From contig JACKQL020000178.1 of assembly GCA_018296165.2 (NCBI GenBank), positions 1 to 64,000 of the forward strand: a stretch of 64,000 nt of DNA, given 5' to 3'. The stretch is from Termitomyces sp. T153 (taxonomy: Eukaryota > Basidiomycota > Agaricomycetes > Agaricales > Lyophyllaceae). Positions within the stretch are counted from its first letter, which is position 1. Every line of letters starts with the position of its first letter. The notes below the pieces were generated by a model. That model was not told where the DNA came from, ran no database searches, and was given only the letters and a program-made list of their open reading frames with translations. The position numbers and the translations under genes were made by a program. Positions 44,765 to 55,387 of the stretch are shown here, in pieces.

Positions 44765-46240
44765 ATGTTCTCTGATCTTGCTTCTCAACTTGAGAAGATT
44801 ACAATGGCCCATGCTTTCCTTGATTGGGTCAACCATTTACTTTCCATGGCTTGCACATCCTTGGCAAAGAATCTTCATTTGGCAGTGACCGCCATGTTCC
44901 AGACCTGGCTCCAATAGTTCAAAACCACAGGGAGTGGAGTTGAGTGGCCCGAGTTGGTGATGGTCAAGAAGGAGTGTTGCCAGCTCTACGAGCAATACAA
45001 AGAGGAAGATTGGATTTGGCAATTTGATGTACACTTTGTAAGTTTTTTGTTTACTCCTTTAGCAACCATTTTTACAATTTTGCTAGGCTCCAGTTGACCC
45101 TTCATTAGAATTTTTGATAGAAGATTTGATGGCAGGGATGATGGTAAGTGCCCTGGCAGTTGCTAGCACTAGCAACAGTGCTAAAGTAATGTTAGCTCTT
45201 TGAGGACTTGTCTCTGGATGACAAATTCTTCTTTCAGCACTCTCCATGTGCATTAGTGGTGGCAATGGGGGCAGAGTGGGAGCAAGGGCCATGGGAATGA
45301 GGATAGCACAAATTGAGGGGACATTGGGGTTGCTGGGCTCTTGACTCCCAAGGGTGCAGTTGGTGGCATCACTAAGAGGTTGGCAACATTGCCAAGAGTG
45401 GCAACAACTCCAAAGAGTAAAGGGAAGGAGAAGGATAGGGCCAGGGAGGAGGAGGTGGTGGTGGTGGTGGTGGAGGAAGAATTTGAAGTAAGTCTTGACT
45501 CTTTTGCTAATTCTTGGTGACCATTGCTAATATCATTGTAGGTACCAGTTGAAGACAATTTTACCAACAAGCACTTGGCAGCTCTGCTTTGTTGGCAAAA
45601 GGCCTCAATGGTGGTTGACATGGGGATGGGAGCTGGAGTGGTGTTGGAGAAGGCAAAGAGTAAGTCAACAGTGCTGCTAGAGAAGCAACAAGGCTTGCAA
45701 ATGAGAACATGGGGTGATAAGTCTTTTAGTGCTCTTGCTATTCCTTTTGCTAACAACCTTTGCTTAGTGTGACAACTGCTGGGCCAAAAACAACCCCAAG
45801 GGCTGCTGGTACTCAATTGGGGCCTAGCCCTGCTATTGCTGTGACAGTATGAGGAAGAGCTGCTCACACAGTGGAAAGTCATTAAGGAGTACTGGCATCA
45901 TGAGAAGAGTAAGGAAGTGGTGGAGAGTGAGGATGATAGTAGTGACAGGAAAGGCAATAGTGGTAGTGACAACAACAACAACATGCTCCTGGCATGTAAA
46001 CAATTGGCAAGTCTAGCATCTGTCACTACTGCTAAGTGACCAAGGACTGTTGTTAGCGAGGAAGGAGAGAAGAGACCAAGGATGTGGAGATGAGAGAGAA
46101 AACTCCCTTGACAATGATTGCTAAGGTGGAGCCAGCAGTTAGTGGAGGGGAAGTTGAGGGCAAGGGAGAAGTGGAGGCAGAGGCAATAGATGTAGATAAG
46201 GATGAGGTTGAGGATGGGGAAAGAGTCCACTGATGAGTAA
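44765..46240 (+). pseudogene. Antisense Zn-cluster gene of Gypsy-C, copy 3 (in the complete element)
   Basis: Opposite in strand to gag-pol and tail to tail with integrase. Exon 1 from the ATG at 44765 (MFSDLASQLEKITMAHAFLD, then WVNHLLSMAC and YEQYKEEDWIWQFDVHF). Introns at 45038-45086, 45144-45237, 45488-45541 and 45714-45767 have GT-AG ends. A basic block around TPKSKGKEKDRAREEE ends exon 3 in one frame. The cluster begins CDNCWAKNNPKGC right after intron 4 and continues PCYCCDSMRKSC (C-x2-C-x8-C-x8-C-x2-C-x6-C). One in-frame stop lies in exon 1, one in the cluster, and exon 3 has a shift. The first exon lies 172 bp from the 3' LTR, so that LTR or its flank is the likely promoter. No database family is recognised; the spacing is close to Zn(II)2Cys6. 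Confidence 0.65.
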
Positions 46241-46640
46241 GTATAAAGTACTTTTCTATTGGTCTGAGACAATGGGAGAAAGCAAGAACAAAAAGCAAGA
46301 CAAATGAGTCAGTATGCACTAATGACTGTCACTTGATGCTAACAATGATGGAGGAAATGCTCAGTAATTCATCATGGTGAATAACCTCTAGAGGTGTGCC
46401 AAGCACTAGCAACAACTGCAAAGTGCAGCATCAAAAGCAAAAGAATAGTAAAGTAGAATGTCTGTGAAAGGCTTTTAAACAATGGTAACATGAGAAAAGA
46501 GTAGCAAAAATGAAAAGACTTAGTATTTTTGTAAGGTATTTCTGATTGTTTTTTTGAATACTAGCAAAGGGCATAGTGAGACAAAATGCAAAGGCAAGAA
46601 AGATTGCTAAGGCTTAGTGAAAAGTGTGCTTCTCTAGTTC
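46241..46640. other. Spacer between the antisense gene and integrase
   Basis: No coding feature. It separates the two convergent genes of Gypsy-C and would hold their 3' ends. Confidence 0.4.
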
Positions 46641-47999
46641 TCTTTGCTGGTGTCATCACCAGCATTGTCATTGTCTATAAGATTGGTTTGCTCAAGTTCA
46701 TGGAGTCAATAAGTATCAATGTTGAAAGTGTTGCTAGGCACTGAGATGTGTTCTGTAACAAAATAAGGGACCAGGCAAAATGCTGCTATGGGGCAGTGCA
46801 ATACTGAGCCATCTAGTTTGCAAAGAATATAAGCACTGCCATGGTTGTGAGAGATTACTGCCAAAGAGCTTAGGTATCAAGGCTTTATTTTCTTGTTGTG
46901 TGTCACTTCAATCCTGGTGTTCTGCATAAGTACAAGGTTGCCAGCTTGGGAGTTGTAATCATGAATTGTAGCAGCATGTTTTGCTTCAAATCAAATGGTG
47001 GCTAAGCAATGAGTGCTAAGGATGTTGTCATATAGGCAGTTGAGGTCCTCTTGACAATGTTGAAGATCAATTGCTCAGTGAGCTATAAGGTCTGTTATTG
47101 ACAAGAATGAGTTTGGCAGCAGTTGCAAGTATGTCACTTCAACTATGTTAGCAGGCAGCAGAGGGTGGGTGCCAGTTGTCACATAGTAAGGAGAGCAACC
47201 CATTTGCTTGCAAACTGTAATATGTTCTGACCAAAAGACTGAGTAAGTAGCTGTACTCCACCTAGACTGATCACAATCAACTGCTTTGAAGAGAGCTTGG
47301 CAAGCATTGAAGTGAGGTTGCTTGACTATACTATTAGCATGCTTGTTGTAACATGAGATTCAAATGTGATGCAAGTTGTACTTCTTTGCTAAGTAGGTGA
47401 CAGCTTTCAAGATTGGAGGTTCATTGTTGGTAACAATTTTGCTAAGGGCTCTCCATTGACAGATGACATCCTTGTATAACCTTGTATAACCACTTGGCAA
47501 TAGCTTCTGTGTTTTCTCTGGTGAGCATGCAGAACTTGGAGTAATAAGTTAGTGAACAGTGTCCTTGAATAATATACTTGAACTTATTGGATGGCAGTAT
47601 GACCATAGTATCAATGTATATTTTGCTGAACAAGGGTGCTGGCATAGTGACAGTTGGCAGGATGAGAACTTTTGTCATCTGATGGACCTGGCAGAGGTGG
47701 CAAGTCCAAATATACCACACAATATCAGCACTAACTTGAGGCCACCAAAACCATTCTAGGAGAGCTGAATGAGTAGTGAAAAGTCCTCTATGTCCTAAGT
47801 TGTCATGCATGGCTTTCAAGACTCTTAAGTGACTGTTGGTAGGAACAGAGAGCTTGTGTGCACCATCTCTGCTTTGTTGCCACAGCTTGCCACCAGTAAT
47901 AAAGAACATCAAGGCATAGCAAATGAAAGTAGCATACTTGTTGTTGCTAAAGCCTGCAGGTCTGACAAGATCATTAAGCCATTTCTTAACCAAAAGCAT
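46640..47999 (-). pseudogene. Integrase of Gypsy-C
   Basis: The zinc-binding module at about 47900-47740 has HDNLGHRGLFTTHSALLEWF and WTCHLCQVHQ (H-H-C-C). The core begins IYIDTMVILPSNKF with the first Asp. The second reads KIVTNNEPPILKAVTYLAKK, Asn for Asp, and the Glu region is ANSIVKQPHFNACQALFKAV, Lys for Glu; both fit CpG transitions. The C-terminus has HDYNSQAGNLVLMQNTRIE and later GSAYILCKLDGSVLHCPIAAF. It ends near 46640 (DDTSKEN). No chromodomain is seen, unlike Gypsy-A. The frame is broken near 47445. Confidence 0.85.
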
Positions 48000-48098
48000 G
48001 TGAGTGTTGCTAGCAATTGCTTTAGCACTGCAGGGTATGTCACTATAAGTAGTTGTGCCATTATTATGGAGAGGCTGAATGTTGTTGCTGTTTGCTAG

Positions 48099-49830
48099 TC
48101 ATGGGGCATTGCTATTGTTGCTAACAAAAGTTGCTAAGGGCTGGAGAGGATGGAACTTGGCAAGAGGGGGAAATTGATGTGAGGCTGAAAAGACTTGGCA
48201 AAGGAGTGGAAATGGCAGCTGGACTTGGTGAATGAAGCCATGCAAGTGATTGATCCAATTCTCATAGACAGAGTTGTCACTATTGTCAGGAAGGGGGTTG
48301 CTAGACTGAAGTGGGCATTGCAAAAGACCATCAGGGCCATAGAAAGTTCCTTTGACATGAACTAGCTTGAAGTGGAACATTAATATTGCCATGATCCAGT
48401 AGTTCATGCTAGTGGAAGGCTGGATGTTGGGGTTCTGTAGCATTCCCTTGATATAGCAAGTGTTGACTTTGATGATGAGATTCCTAATGCCAATAAGATA
48501 CATTCACAAAGCTTGAAGCACTTGATAAAGGCCATAGAGTTCCAATTTGGGCTGACTGAATCTGGCCTCTCTGTCATTAAGCATAATTGACCCAAAGCAG
48601 TTGTAGCAGCATTCTTTGCAGTTGTTGCTAGTGCACTGGCAAAGGTAATAATCAACAGCAATATATGATGTGTCAACTGCTAAGATGATGGGGTCAGGCA
48701 ATTCATAGTCAATAGGAACTAAAGGCTTAGCATCTTGTAAAGCCTTAATGAGGTCTTGCTGAGCATTGATCTGGTTTGGGCTGAATTCAAAAGAAACACC
48801 AACATGGGTGAGTTTCATTAAGTTGTTGGCACACTGAGCAAAATTCTTGATGAAAATCCTCAGAACTCCAACTGTACTCAGAAAGGCTTAAACTTCTGAT
48901 AGCAACTTGCAAGGGCCCCAGCGCTCAAGTAGGGCTAAGTGACTTTTGTCAGGGATTTGGCCACTAGGCATGCAAATGTGACCAAGGATTTTGAAGGTCA
49001 GTGCACATAAAACAAGTTTATGACCAGAGAAGGTGCTGCCACAATACTTCATTCACTGGAGAATCCTATTAAGAAGTTCAAAGAACTCCCATAGCACTAA
49101 GTGAATGTTTGGGTTAGCAGGATGCTTAGTGGGATTACCATAATAATCTTCCAGTCCTTGGGTTCTTTAGCACCAATGTCATCAATAAAGCTGAGTACAT
49201 TATGGGGGATCTCTGGCTGCAATATGAAGGTGATGTCATTGTGGAATATCAGCACAGAGTTGGTCCAACCCATCAGCAAGGTCACTAAGTGAAGAGTGCC
49301 AAAAGGAGTCTGAAAGGTCATTAAGTCATGTGAGGCAGAGTTGATAAGTCACTTGTCATAGCCAATGTAGAGGTCAAGGGTGGTGCCATAAATGCATCCA
49401 GCAAAAGATTCAGTAACATGATCTGAAAAGGGAGGCACTCCAGAATGGCAAATGATGACACAGTTTAGCAGCTCTAGACTATGTACAATCCTGAGCTTAC
49501 CATTCTTCTTAAGAACACAAAACCACTGCAAGTGATAAGTGGAGTTTGAAGGCTTGTAGATGCCAGCCTTGATCTTGTTGCAAATGATTTCACATACTGC
49601 CTTCTCTAGGCCTGGGAGTATGGGGTGATTGTGCTAAACCCAAGGCATGTGTGGGATTGTTGGTATGTGTACTGGCAGAAAGAAGTCAGGGCACAAACTT
49701 CCTCATTCAGAGTCCTCCCAAGTGAAAGCCTTTTCTTGTTTAGTGACCATGTTGACAAAAACATTGATTTTGTCGCTAGTGAGAAAGCCTGTGTTGTGGT
49801 CTTTAACAAGTTTTGCTTGTTTTTCACTAG
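48099..49830 (-). pseudogene. Reverse transcriptase/RNase H of Gypsy-C
   Basis: RT: MQWFCVLKKNGKLRIVHSLE, then GCIYGTTLDLYIGYDK, FQTPFGTLHLVTLLMGWTNS and the catalytic box VLSFIDDIGAKEP, which keeps both Asp. RNase H: DPIILAVDTSYIAVDYYLCQ, NDREARFSQPKLELYGLYQ and, further on, LVIRNLIIKVN-like DNA, with the expected Asp and Glu positions. The connection region between them has several stops. The order protease, RT, RNase H, integrase is that of Ty3/Gypsy. Confidence 0.85.
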
Positions 49831-50097
49831 TGAATTGCTGTGTTGGTATGAATGGTGGCAGATTTGGGTTGAGTGGTGGCATTTTTGCTAGTGGGTTGCC
49901 AATAATGTGTTGCTCAATTTGAAAGTCTTTGCTAACATGGCCAGTGACAGGTTTGGTCTTCATAGTGATGGGCTTGTAGTTCTTCTTTACCTGGACACCT
50001 TTCCACTTAGCAACAAACTGAGCAGGGAAAGGAATGTTAACATAAATGGGGGCAGTGTCTGTATTGCTTGTAGCAATAGGTAAAGTCTGTCCAAGGA

Positions 50098-51169
50098 TCA
50101 AAGGGTAGAAGTATCAGTAGAAACAAGATAGGAATGAGGCGGTAACAAAAAATCAGAAAGGTTGCTAGTGGTAGCATAAAGATAAGCTAAGGCTGGGTTT
50201 GCCTGTGTGGTAGAACCAGCAAGTACAATGTCTCTGTCCAAATCACAAGAAGCTATACAAGTCACTAGACCAGTTGAATGATCATAGCTTATAACAACTG
50301 TGGTGTTGCTATTGTTGTTGTTAATGTCTTTAGCAATGAAAGCAGCAGGGTGCTTTGGTTTTGAAGCAAACATTTTGGCAATTGATTCTTTTTGATTTAC
50401 TGTGTAGAAAAGTTGGAATAATGTGCCACATGCCAGTGTTGGGGTCAGTGATGGTGATGGTGGTCTTGACATCACTAAGGGTGTTGACCACACTTTGAGT
50501 TAACACATCAAAGGGGTGTCCAAGGAGAATGTTGTAGGTGAGAGACCATAAAATATGTATTTGCAAGTAAACTGTTATGTCACCAATGGTGCAAGGTATG
50601 TTGCAGGCAAGTCCTAGCAATTGATCCATAGTGCCATTAGTGCTTTGCATATTCAAAACAATATTGGGGTTGTATGATAAACCAAGGTCACTAGCAATTT
50701 TGGCAGACATCAAAATAATCTAGGAGCCACTGTTGGTGATGCATTCTACTTCTTCTTTATTATCAATCAGCATCATAATGAAACAAAGCAACTGTGAATC
50801 CTTAGCAACAGTAAGCACCATGGGCTCTTCTCCAAGGGTTAACAAATCAATGTAAGCCTCAATGAGGTTCACAGATGCAATTGGAGCCATTTCCAATGTA
50901 AGTTCTTTGGCAAGAGCAGTGTTGGATCCTAGCAAAAATTGGAGTTCTTCAATAGCAAATGTTAGCAAAATATCTTCAAAAACATTGCTTGGGTCCTGTA
51001 TGGTGTTAGTGCTAGCTCCTACAAGTTGCTTGGGTGTAATGGCTGTCCTGAATTGATTCCTGATGTCCTGTGATACCAAGCAAAGTTTGCCAACTGAGAC
51101 CATGACCTTGGTACTTAAAATCCATTCAAAAACTGCTTTGGACTGTTCAATGTCATAAATGGGTGGCAT
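50098..51169 (-). pseudogene. Aspartic protease region of Gypsy-C
   Basis: The block 51169-50720 ends in EECITNSGS; the family has D-S-G, and Asn for Asp fits a CpG transition. After a stop the fold continues with IILMSAKIASDLGLSYNP, LNMQSTNGTMDQLLGLACN, YNILLGHPFDVLTQSVV and TITITDPNTG, all characteristic of a retropepsin of this mushroom Gypsy group. The residues following, to 50098, are the linker to RT. Confidence 0.8.
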
Positions 51170-51429
51170 AGTTTGATATGCACTGTCATTAGATCTGTTG
51201 GGAACAGCAAAATTCCTGTTAGCAGGAGGGGCATAGCAACTAGGGATGCCAGAAAATGGGTGAACTGGAGGCTGAGCAATGGGTTCCTTAGTGATGGGCA
51301 GTTGTTTGTTAGCAACAGTATGTTCAGGTACTTTGCCTTTGTCTGCAGGCTTAGTGGCAGGAGCTGATACAGAGTCAGGAGGATTGTTGCTGGGGTGTTG
51401 CCAGTTGAGGGTGTTGCCTTGGGGGTATT

Positions 51430-53934
51430 GTTTGCTGGTTAATAAGCCATGTGGGGAACATGTACACCATCAAATTTTTTGCCAGGTTGTCATAGTGCAA
51501 AAAGTTCATGTTCCAATGCTTCAATGTGTTCTTCCTTGCTTAGTGCTCTGCCCATAGTGACATCCTGTTGCATTACCTCATGGATTAGTGACTGCTGCAT
51601 TGCCACTTGATCTGGGTCAGGGTTAGTATTAGAAGAGAGTCTGCCAGTAATGATTTGTCCTGGGTTGAGTCTGTGCCATTCCTTGATACATTCCATGTAA
51701 AGCCACTTGCCAAAATAGTTAGGAATCATAGCACCAGATGGTAAAATGATCTTTCCTTCAGCATTATGATGGACCTTACCCTGTTAGATTATGTGTTTCA
51801 TCTTGATACAAGTGCCACAGACCATGGTATGACCTGTTTCACCACAGAAGTGGCAAGTGCTGTTGGCAAATGGTTGGCAGGGCTGAACATTGTTGTTGGT
51901 TAAGAGGGCTTCCAGACATTCCAAAGCACTGACAATTGCTGTGGTGGTCACTAGTTTGAGGGTTTCTTGCTTAGGCATAGATGACAATGGAACTGGTGCA
52001 TTAGCAATTAGCAACAATGCAGAAATACTGCTGGTGGCATTGCTGGTCTTGGTCATAGATGTATTTATGCCCTTTAAAACCCACTTAGCACTCTCAAAGA
52101 CTTGATCAACATTGTAACAATCCTTAGAATGGTGGTTAAGAAGAGTGATTTTGAGCCAGCAAACAATTTTAGACCATAGTGACATGGGGATACCTTGTTG
52201 GAATTGTCAGGTTCCACTGACCACGGGGGCTCAGCTACACTGGGCAAGTCCTTACTAGGTGGATGTGATTCCCTGCACTGACAACCCGGCACTTGGAGGT
52301 GTTCCAAGCACTGGGGACTTGTGAGGATAGCCAGGGGAGATTGATCCGAGCAAGTCCAGGGAGGTTCAGAGGAGTAGAGGACGAGTTGTGGGGACAGGGG
52401 ACAGGCTTGGCAGGGTTCAGGCATAAGTCCATGTGTGAGTATTGTGGGTGCAGAGGAGGCAGAGGCTACGCAGATGACAGGAGCAGAGCCGGAGTTCTGA
52501 TGGGGGATCAACAGGGATTGATGGGGTTCGGAGCCAAGTGTATAGCAGGGTCCAGGGTTGGTAACAAGTGTCAGAGGTTCATAATTGTAATTGCGGAGTT
52601 TGTGAGGATGTTATGGTTGAGAGGGCTTGAACACAATAGACAGAATCAAATGGAATGATACGGAGTCAAATGAAGTGAGATGAAGATGAGATGAGAACGA
52701 GAATAGATTCAGGCAGAGACACGGAATGATAATGAAAAGATAATGGAACAGAAATGAGATAAGACTGGGAGACTGAGAATAAGGAAAATGGAACACAAGA
52801 CATGAAATACAAAACACGAGAAGAAACCAATCAGACCATAGGTAACGTTAAGCAATATCAAGACTAGAGTATGAAGAGCTACTCTACAACTTATATACTG
52901 ACTACAGGGGAGCTCCGGGGGACATCGGCTGTGGCGGCGGGGCTTGGCAGAGCTCGTCAGAGTTGATGGGTGTCGGTTGTGATCAAGGGGCAGGCCACGT
53001 TGATATGTTGATGGGATCACTTGGGAACACAGGCCGTCCTGAGGTCATCGTGATACTCTGGAGTGAGTCGGAGGAACCAGGGTGTTGACTTGATGACGTG
53101 TTAACAAGGGTCAGGAACAGCAGGGGTGGTTCTCGGAGTTCAGGAGATCTAGGGAAGGCATTGGTGGCTGTGGAGAAGACATCAGAGTTATCCAGGGGGC
53201 CGTCTGAGTTAGCTGAGGATGTGTCGGAGTTAGCTGGAATAGGCACAGAGGGTGGGGGAAAGTTGGCGGGGCATTGGGGGAAACTCCAGGGGAGTGGGCA
53301 AGTTGAGAATGGTGTGCGGAGGTCCAGGGAAAGGGTCATGACAGGAATAAGCAATGTTCCTCATTACAATAAAGCTTGCCATTAGCAAGAAGCCATCTAG
53401 CAATACATTGGAAGTCTTGGTAATAGTCAGAGAACATGCCCAACATTGCTAACCACTGTTGAAAGTCTGGTTAACAAGCTGTTTGAGGTTGCCAAGGTTA
53501 TAACAAGCGCTAGCATCAGCACCAGGGTACAACCTGAGCACTGCCACCTTCCATTCCTGGTACATGTAGGGCCTAGGTGCATTATTGCTGATAGTTACAT
53601 TGTCACCAAATTTTGGTAAGCCAAGCCAAGTTTCTGCTGTGTCATCTGAGACATATTGAGCTGCATGTTCCTTCTTCTGAGTGTTGTCAGTGATGCTACA
53701 GTCAGCAAAAAGGTATCCCAGCTCTTTGAAGTACTGAGGTAATCCCTGGGGGCAACTTTCATCCCACTTAGGCATGATGGTATTGTTGTGCAGTGGCATT
53801 CTAGCATGCTGAGTGGTGGGGTCATTGTTCATGTTAGCAATTGTTGGTAAAGGTGGTGGAAGAGGGTTAGTTGGTGATGAAGGTATAGAATGAGCTTCTG
53901 AAAAGAAGATAGAGTCAGTTGGGGTTAAAGACAA
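51430..53934 (-). pseudogene. Gag of Gypsy-C, interrupted by a solo LTR
   Basis: Starts MSLTPTDSIFFSEAHSIPSS at 53934. The capsid-like part has PKWDESCPQGLPQYFKELGY, TAETWLGLPKFG and YQEWKVAVLRLYPGADAS. At 53343-52205 a solo LTR splits it; the frame resumes with CYNVDQVFESAKWVLKG. The zinc knuckle CHFCGETGHTMVC lies near 51850, followed by HRLNPGQIITGR. Stops occur after the capsid part and after the knuckle. A related gag on the plus strand is at 63261-63905. Confidence 0.85.
52205..53343 (+). mobile_element. Solo LTR, family D, young copy with target duplication GGAAT
   Basis: 1139 bp from TGTCAGGTTCCACTGACC to GGGTCATGACA; perfect 5-bp duplication ggaat at 52200-52204 and 53344-53348. Unlike its siblings at 30168 and 37133 and unlike all surrounding DNA, it is rich in CpG (for example gctgtggcggcggggcttgg), so it inserted last. 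No coding content. Confidence 0.92.
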
Positions 53935-54186
53935 AAGGGGTGTGTTGAGAAAACTTTTGATAAAGGTGCCCAGGAAGTTGGCAAAGATTTTGCTAACATC
54001 ATAAAGGTTCTTAGTGGTCTTGAGTTCATTGGCAAGGGGTCAAGATCAAGTTGCTGGAAAAGAGTTCTGAGGGGTTGACAACAAAGACTGGGGAAGTTTG
54101 CTAAAGATTTGCAAGTGACATCTCGCTTAAGCTCTGGTTTCTGGTGGAATGGTTAACTTCAAAAACCCTCATGGTGGGCTCCAAAA

Positions 54187-55387
54187 TGATGTGCTCCTAT
54201 GCTGCCTAGTGCTGTGCAGGAAACCTGAAAAAGAGGACCTAACACTAGTCACTAGATAGGGTAGCTGGCAGTAGGAAGTTAATAGATGAGGGCAAGTCAG
54301 TAACCATCCCAGAGAACTAGAGCAAATGGGTATGTGAGGTGCAAAGTGGAAAGAGTTGCTATTGCTAGCCTGAGTTGCTAGACAGTAACAAAGGGTCGCT
54401 AATGAGAGGAAGAAAAAAACAAATGAAGGTGGAGGAGTTGGGAACAAAATGAGGGAGTGGCAATAAAGAGACTGGATAGAGGGCAAATGCAAAACTAGTC
54501 ACTAGCTATAGTTGCTAGTGTCACTGAGTCAAAAATCACACTAAGGGCACCACCCACAGTTGGTGCTACACAAAGTCAAAGACAAGGTTGGCAAGACTTA
54601 TTGCTAAGTTGTTTGTTGAAAGAGAGAGTGTGTGTGTGAGAGTGAGTGAGAGAGTGAGAGTGAAACTGAGAGAGTGAGAGTGAGAGTGAGAGTGAGTGAG
54701 AGAGAGAGAGTGAGTGAGAATGAGCACTAGAGACAAAGTGAAATCTCAAGCTGGTAAGCTTAGAGAGAGAGAGAGAGAGAGAAGGGGGAACTATACTCTA
54801 TTTGTTCAATGATGTGTCTATGTACAGGCAGTATTTATACTGTTCATAGGTATAGTATGGGGAAAGAAACAAATAGTCACCACTAGCAATGGCATCTGCC
54901 AAAGTGTTTATGATACATACTAAGTGTCAATCTGTAACCAAGTTAAAAAATTAAGTGATGTTGATGTGAAGTGTAAAGGCAATAAATCTCAAAAAGAGTG
55001 AGACTGATGTCACTACCTGAAGTGTGGATGCCATTCAAGTATGTTTGTAAGTTCAACAAGAAAAATGATAAGTAAGAAATCACATGACTGTCAATATATC
55101 CATACATGGTGGGAAAGCTGTGTTGTTGCCAAGAGTGTCACTAGCAATTGTTGCTAAGAAAGGTCTTGGCCTTGTTGTTCTAGACCCAAAGTCCAGACTC
55201 CTTGTAATATTGCTCATGATTGACAAGTCTTGTGGTCACTAAAATCCCGTGCAAAGGCTACATCAATCCAGACCTTAGGGCTAGGCCTCACATGGTGAGT
55301 GTTGTGACCTGTGCCATGTCAAAATAGTTAGCTGCTGTCCAGTCTGAAATGCCAAAAATAGTGCTCAGCAACAAGTGGGTCTTATCA
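54187..55387 (-). repeat. Gypsy-C 5' LTR
   Basis: TGATGTGCTCC to GGGTCTTATCA, 1201 bp. Contains a GAGTGAGA-rich stretch (54605-54720). Gag starts 253 bp inside the element from it. Confidence 0.85.

Larger units (their letters stand above)
43602..55387 (-). mobile_element. Gypsy-C: full-length Ty3/Gypsy element with an extra antisense gene
   Basis: 11.8 kb with direct LTRs at 43602-44592 and 54187-55387. On the minus strand: 5' LTR (54187-55387), gag from 53934, protease, RT, RNase H, integrase to about 46640, then a gene on the opposite strand (44765-46240), a polypurine tract AGGGGAGGA at 44593-44601 and the 3' LTR. It is inserted in the Copia RT gene; the Copia frame is restored across the site without a clear 5-bp duplication. 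The LTR 3' halves are nearly identical, so the insertion is younger than the older copies at 11.7-20 kb. A solo LTR (52205-53343) later interrupted gag. Confidence 0.85.
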
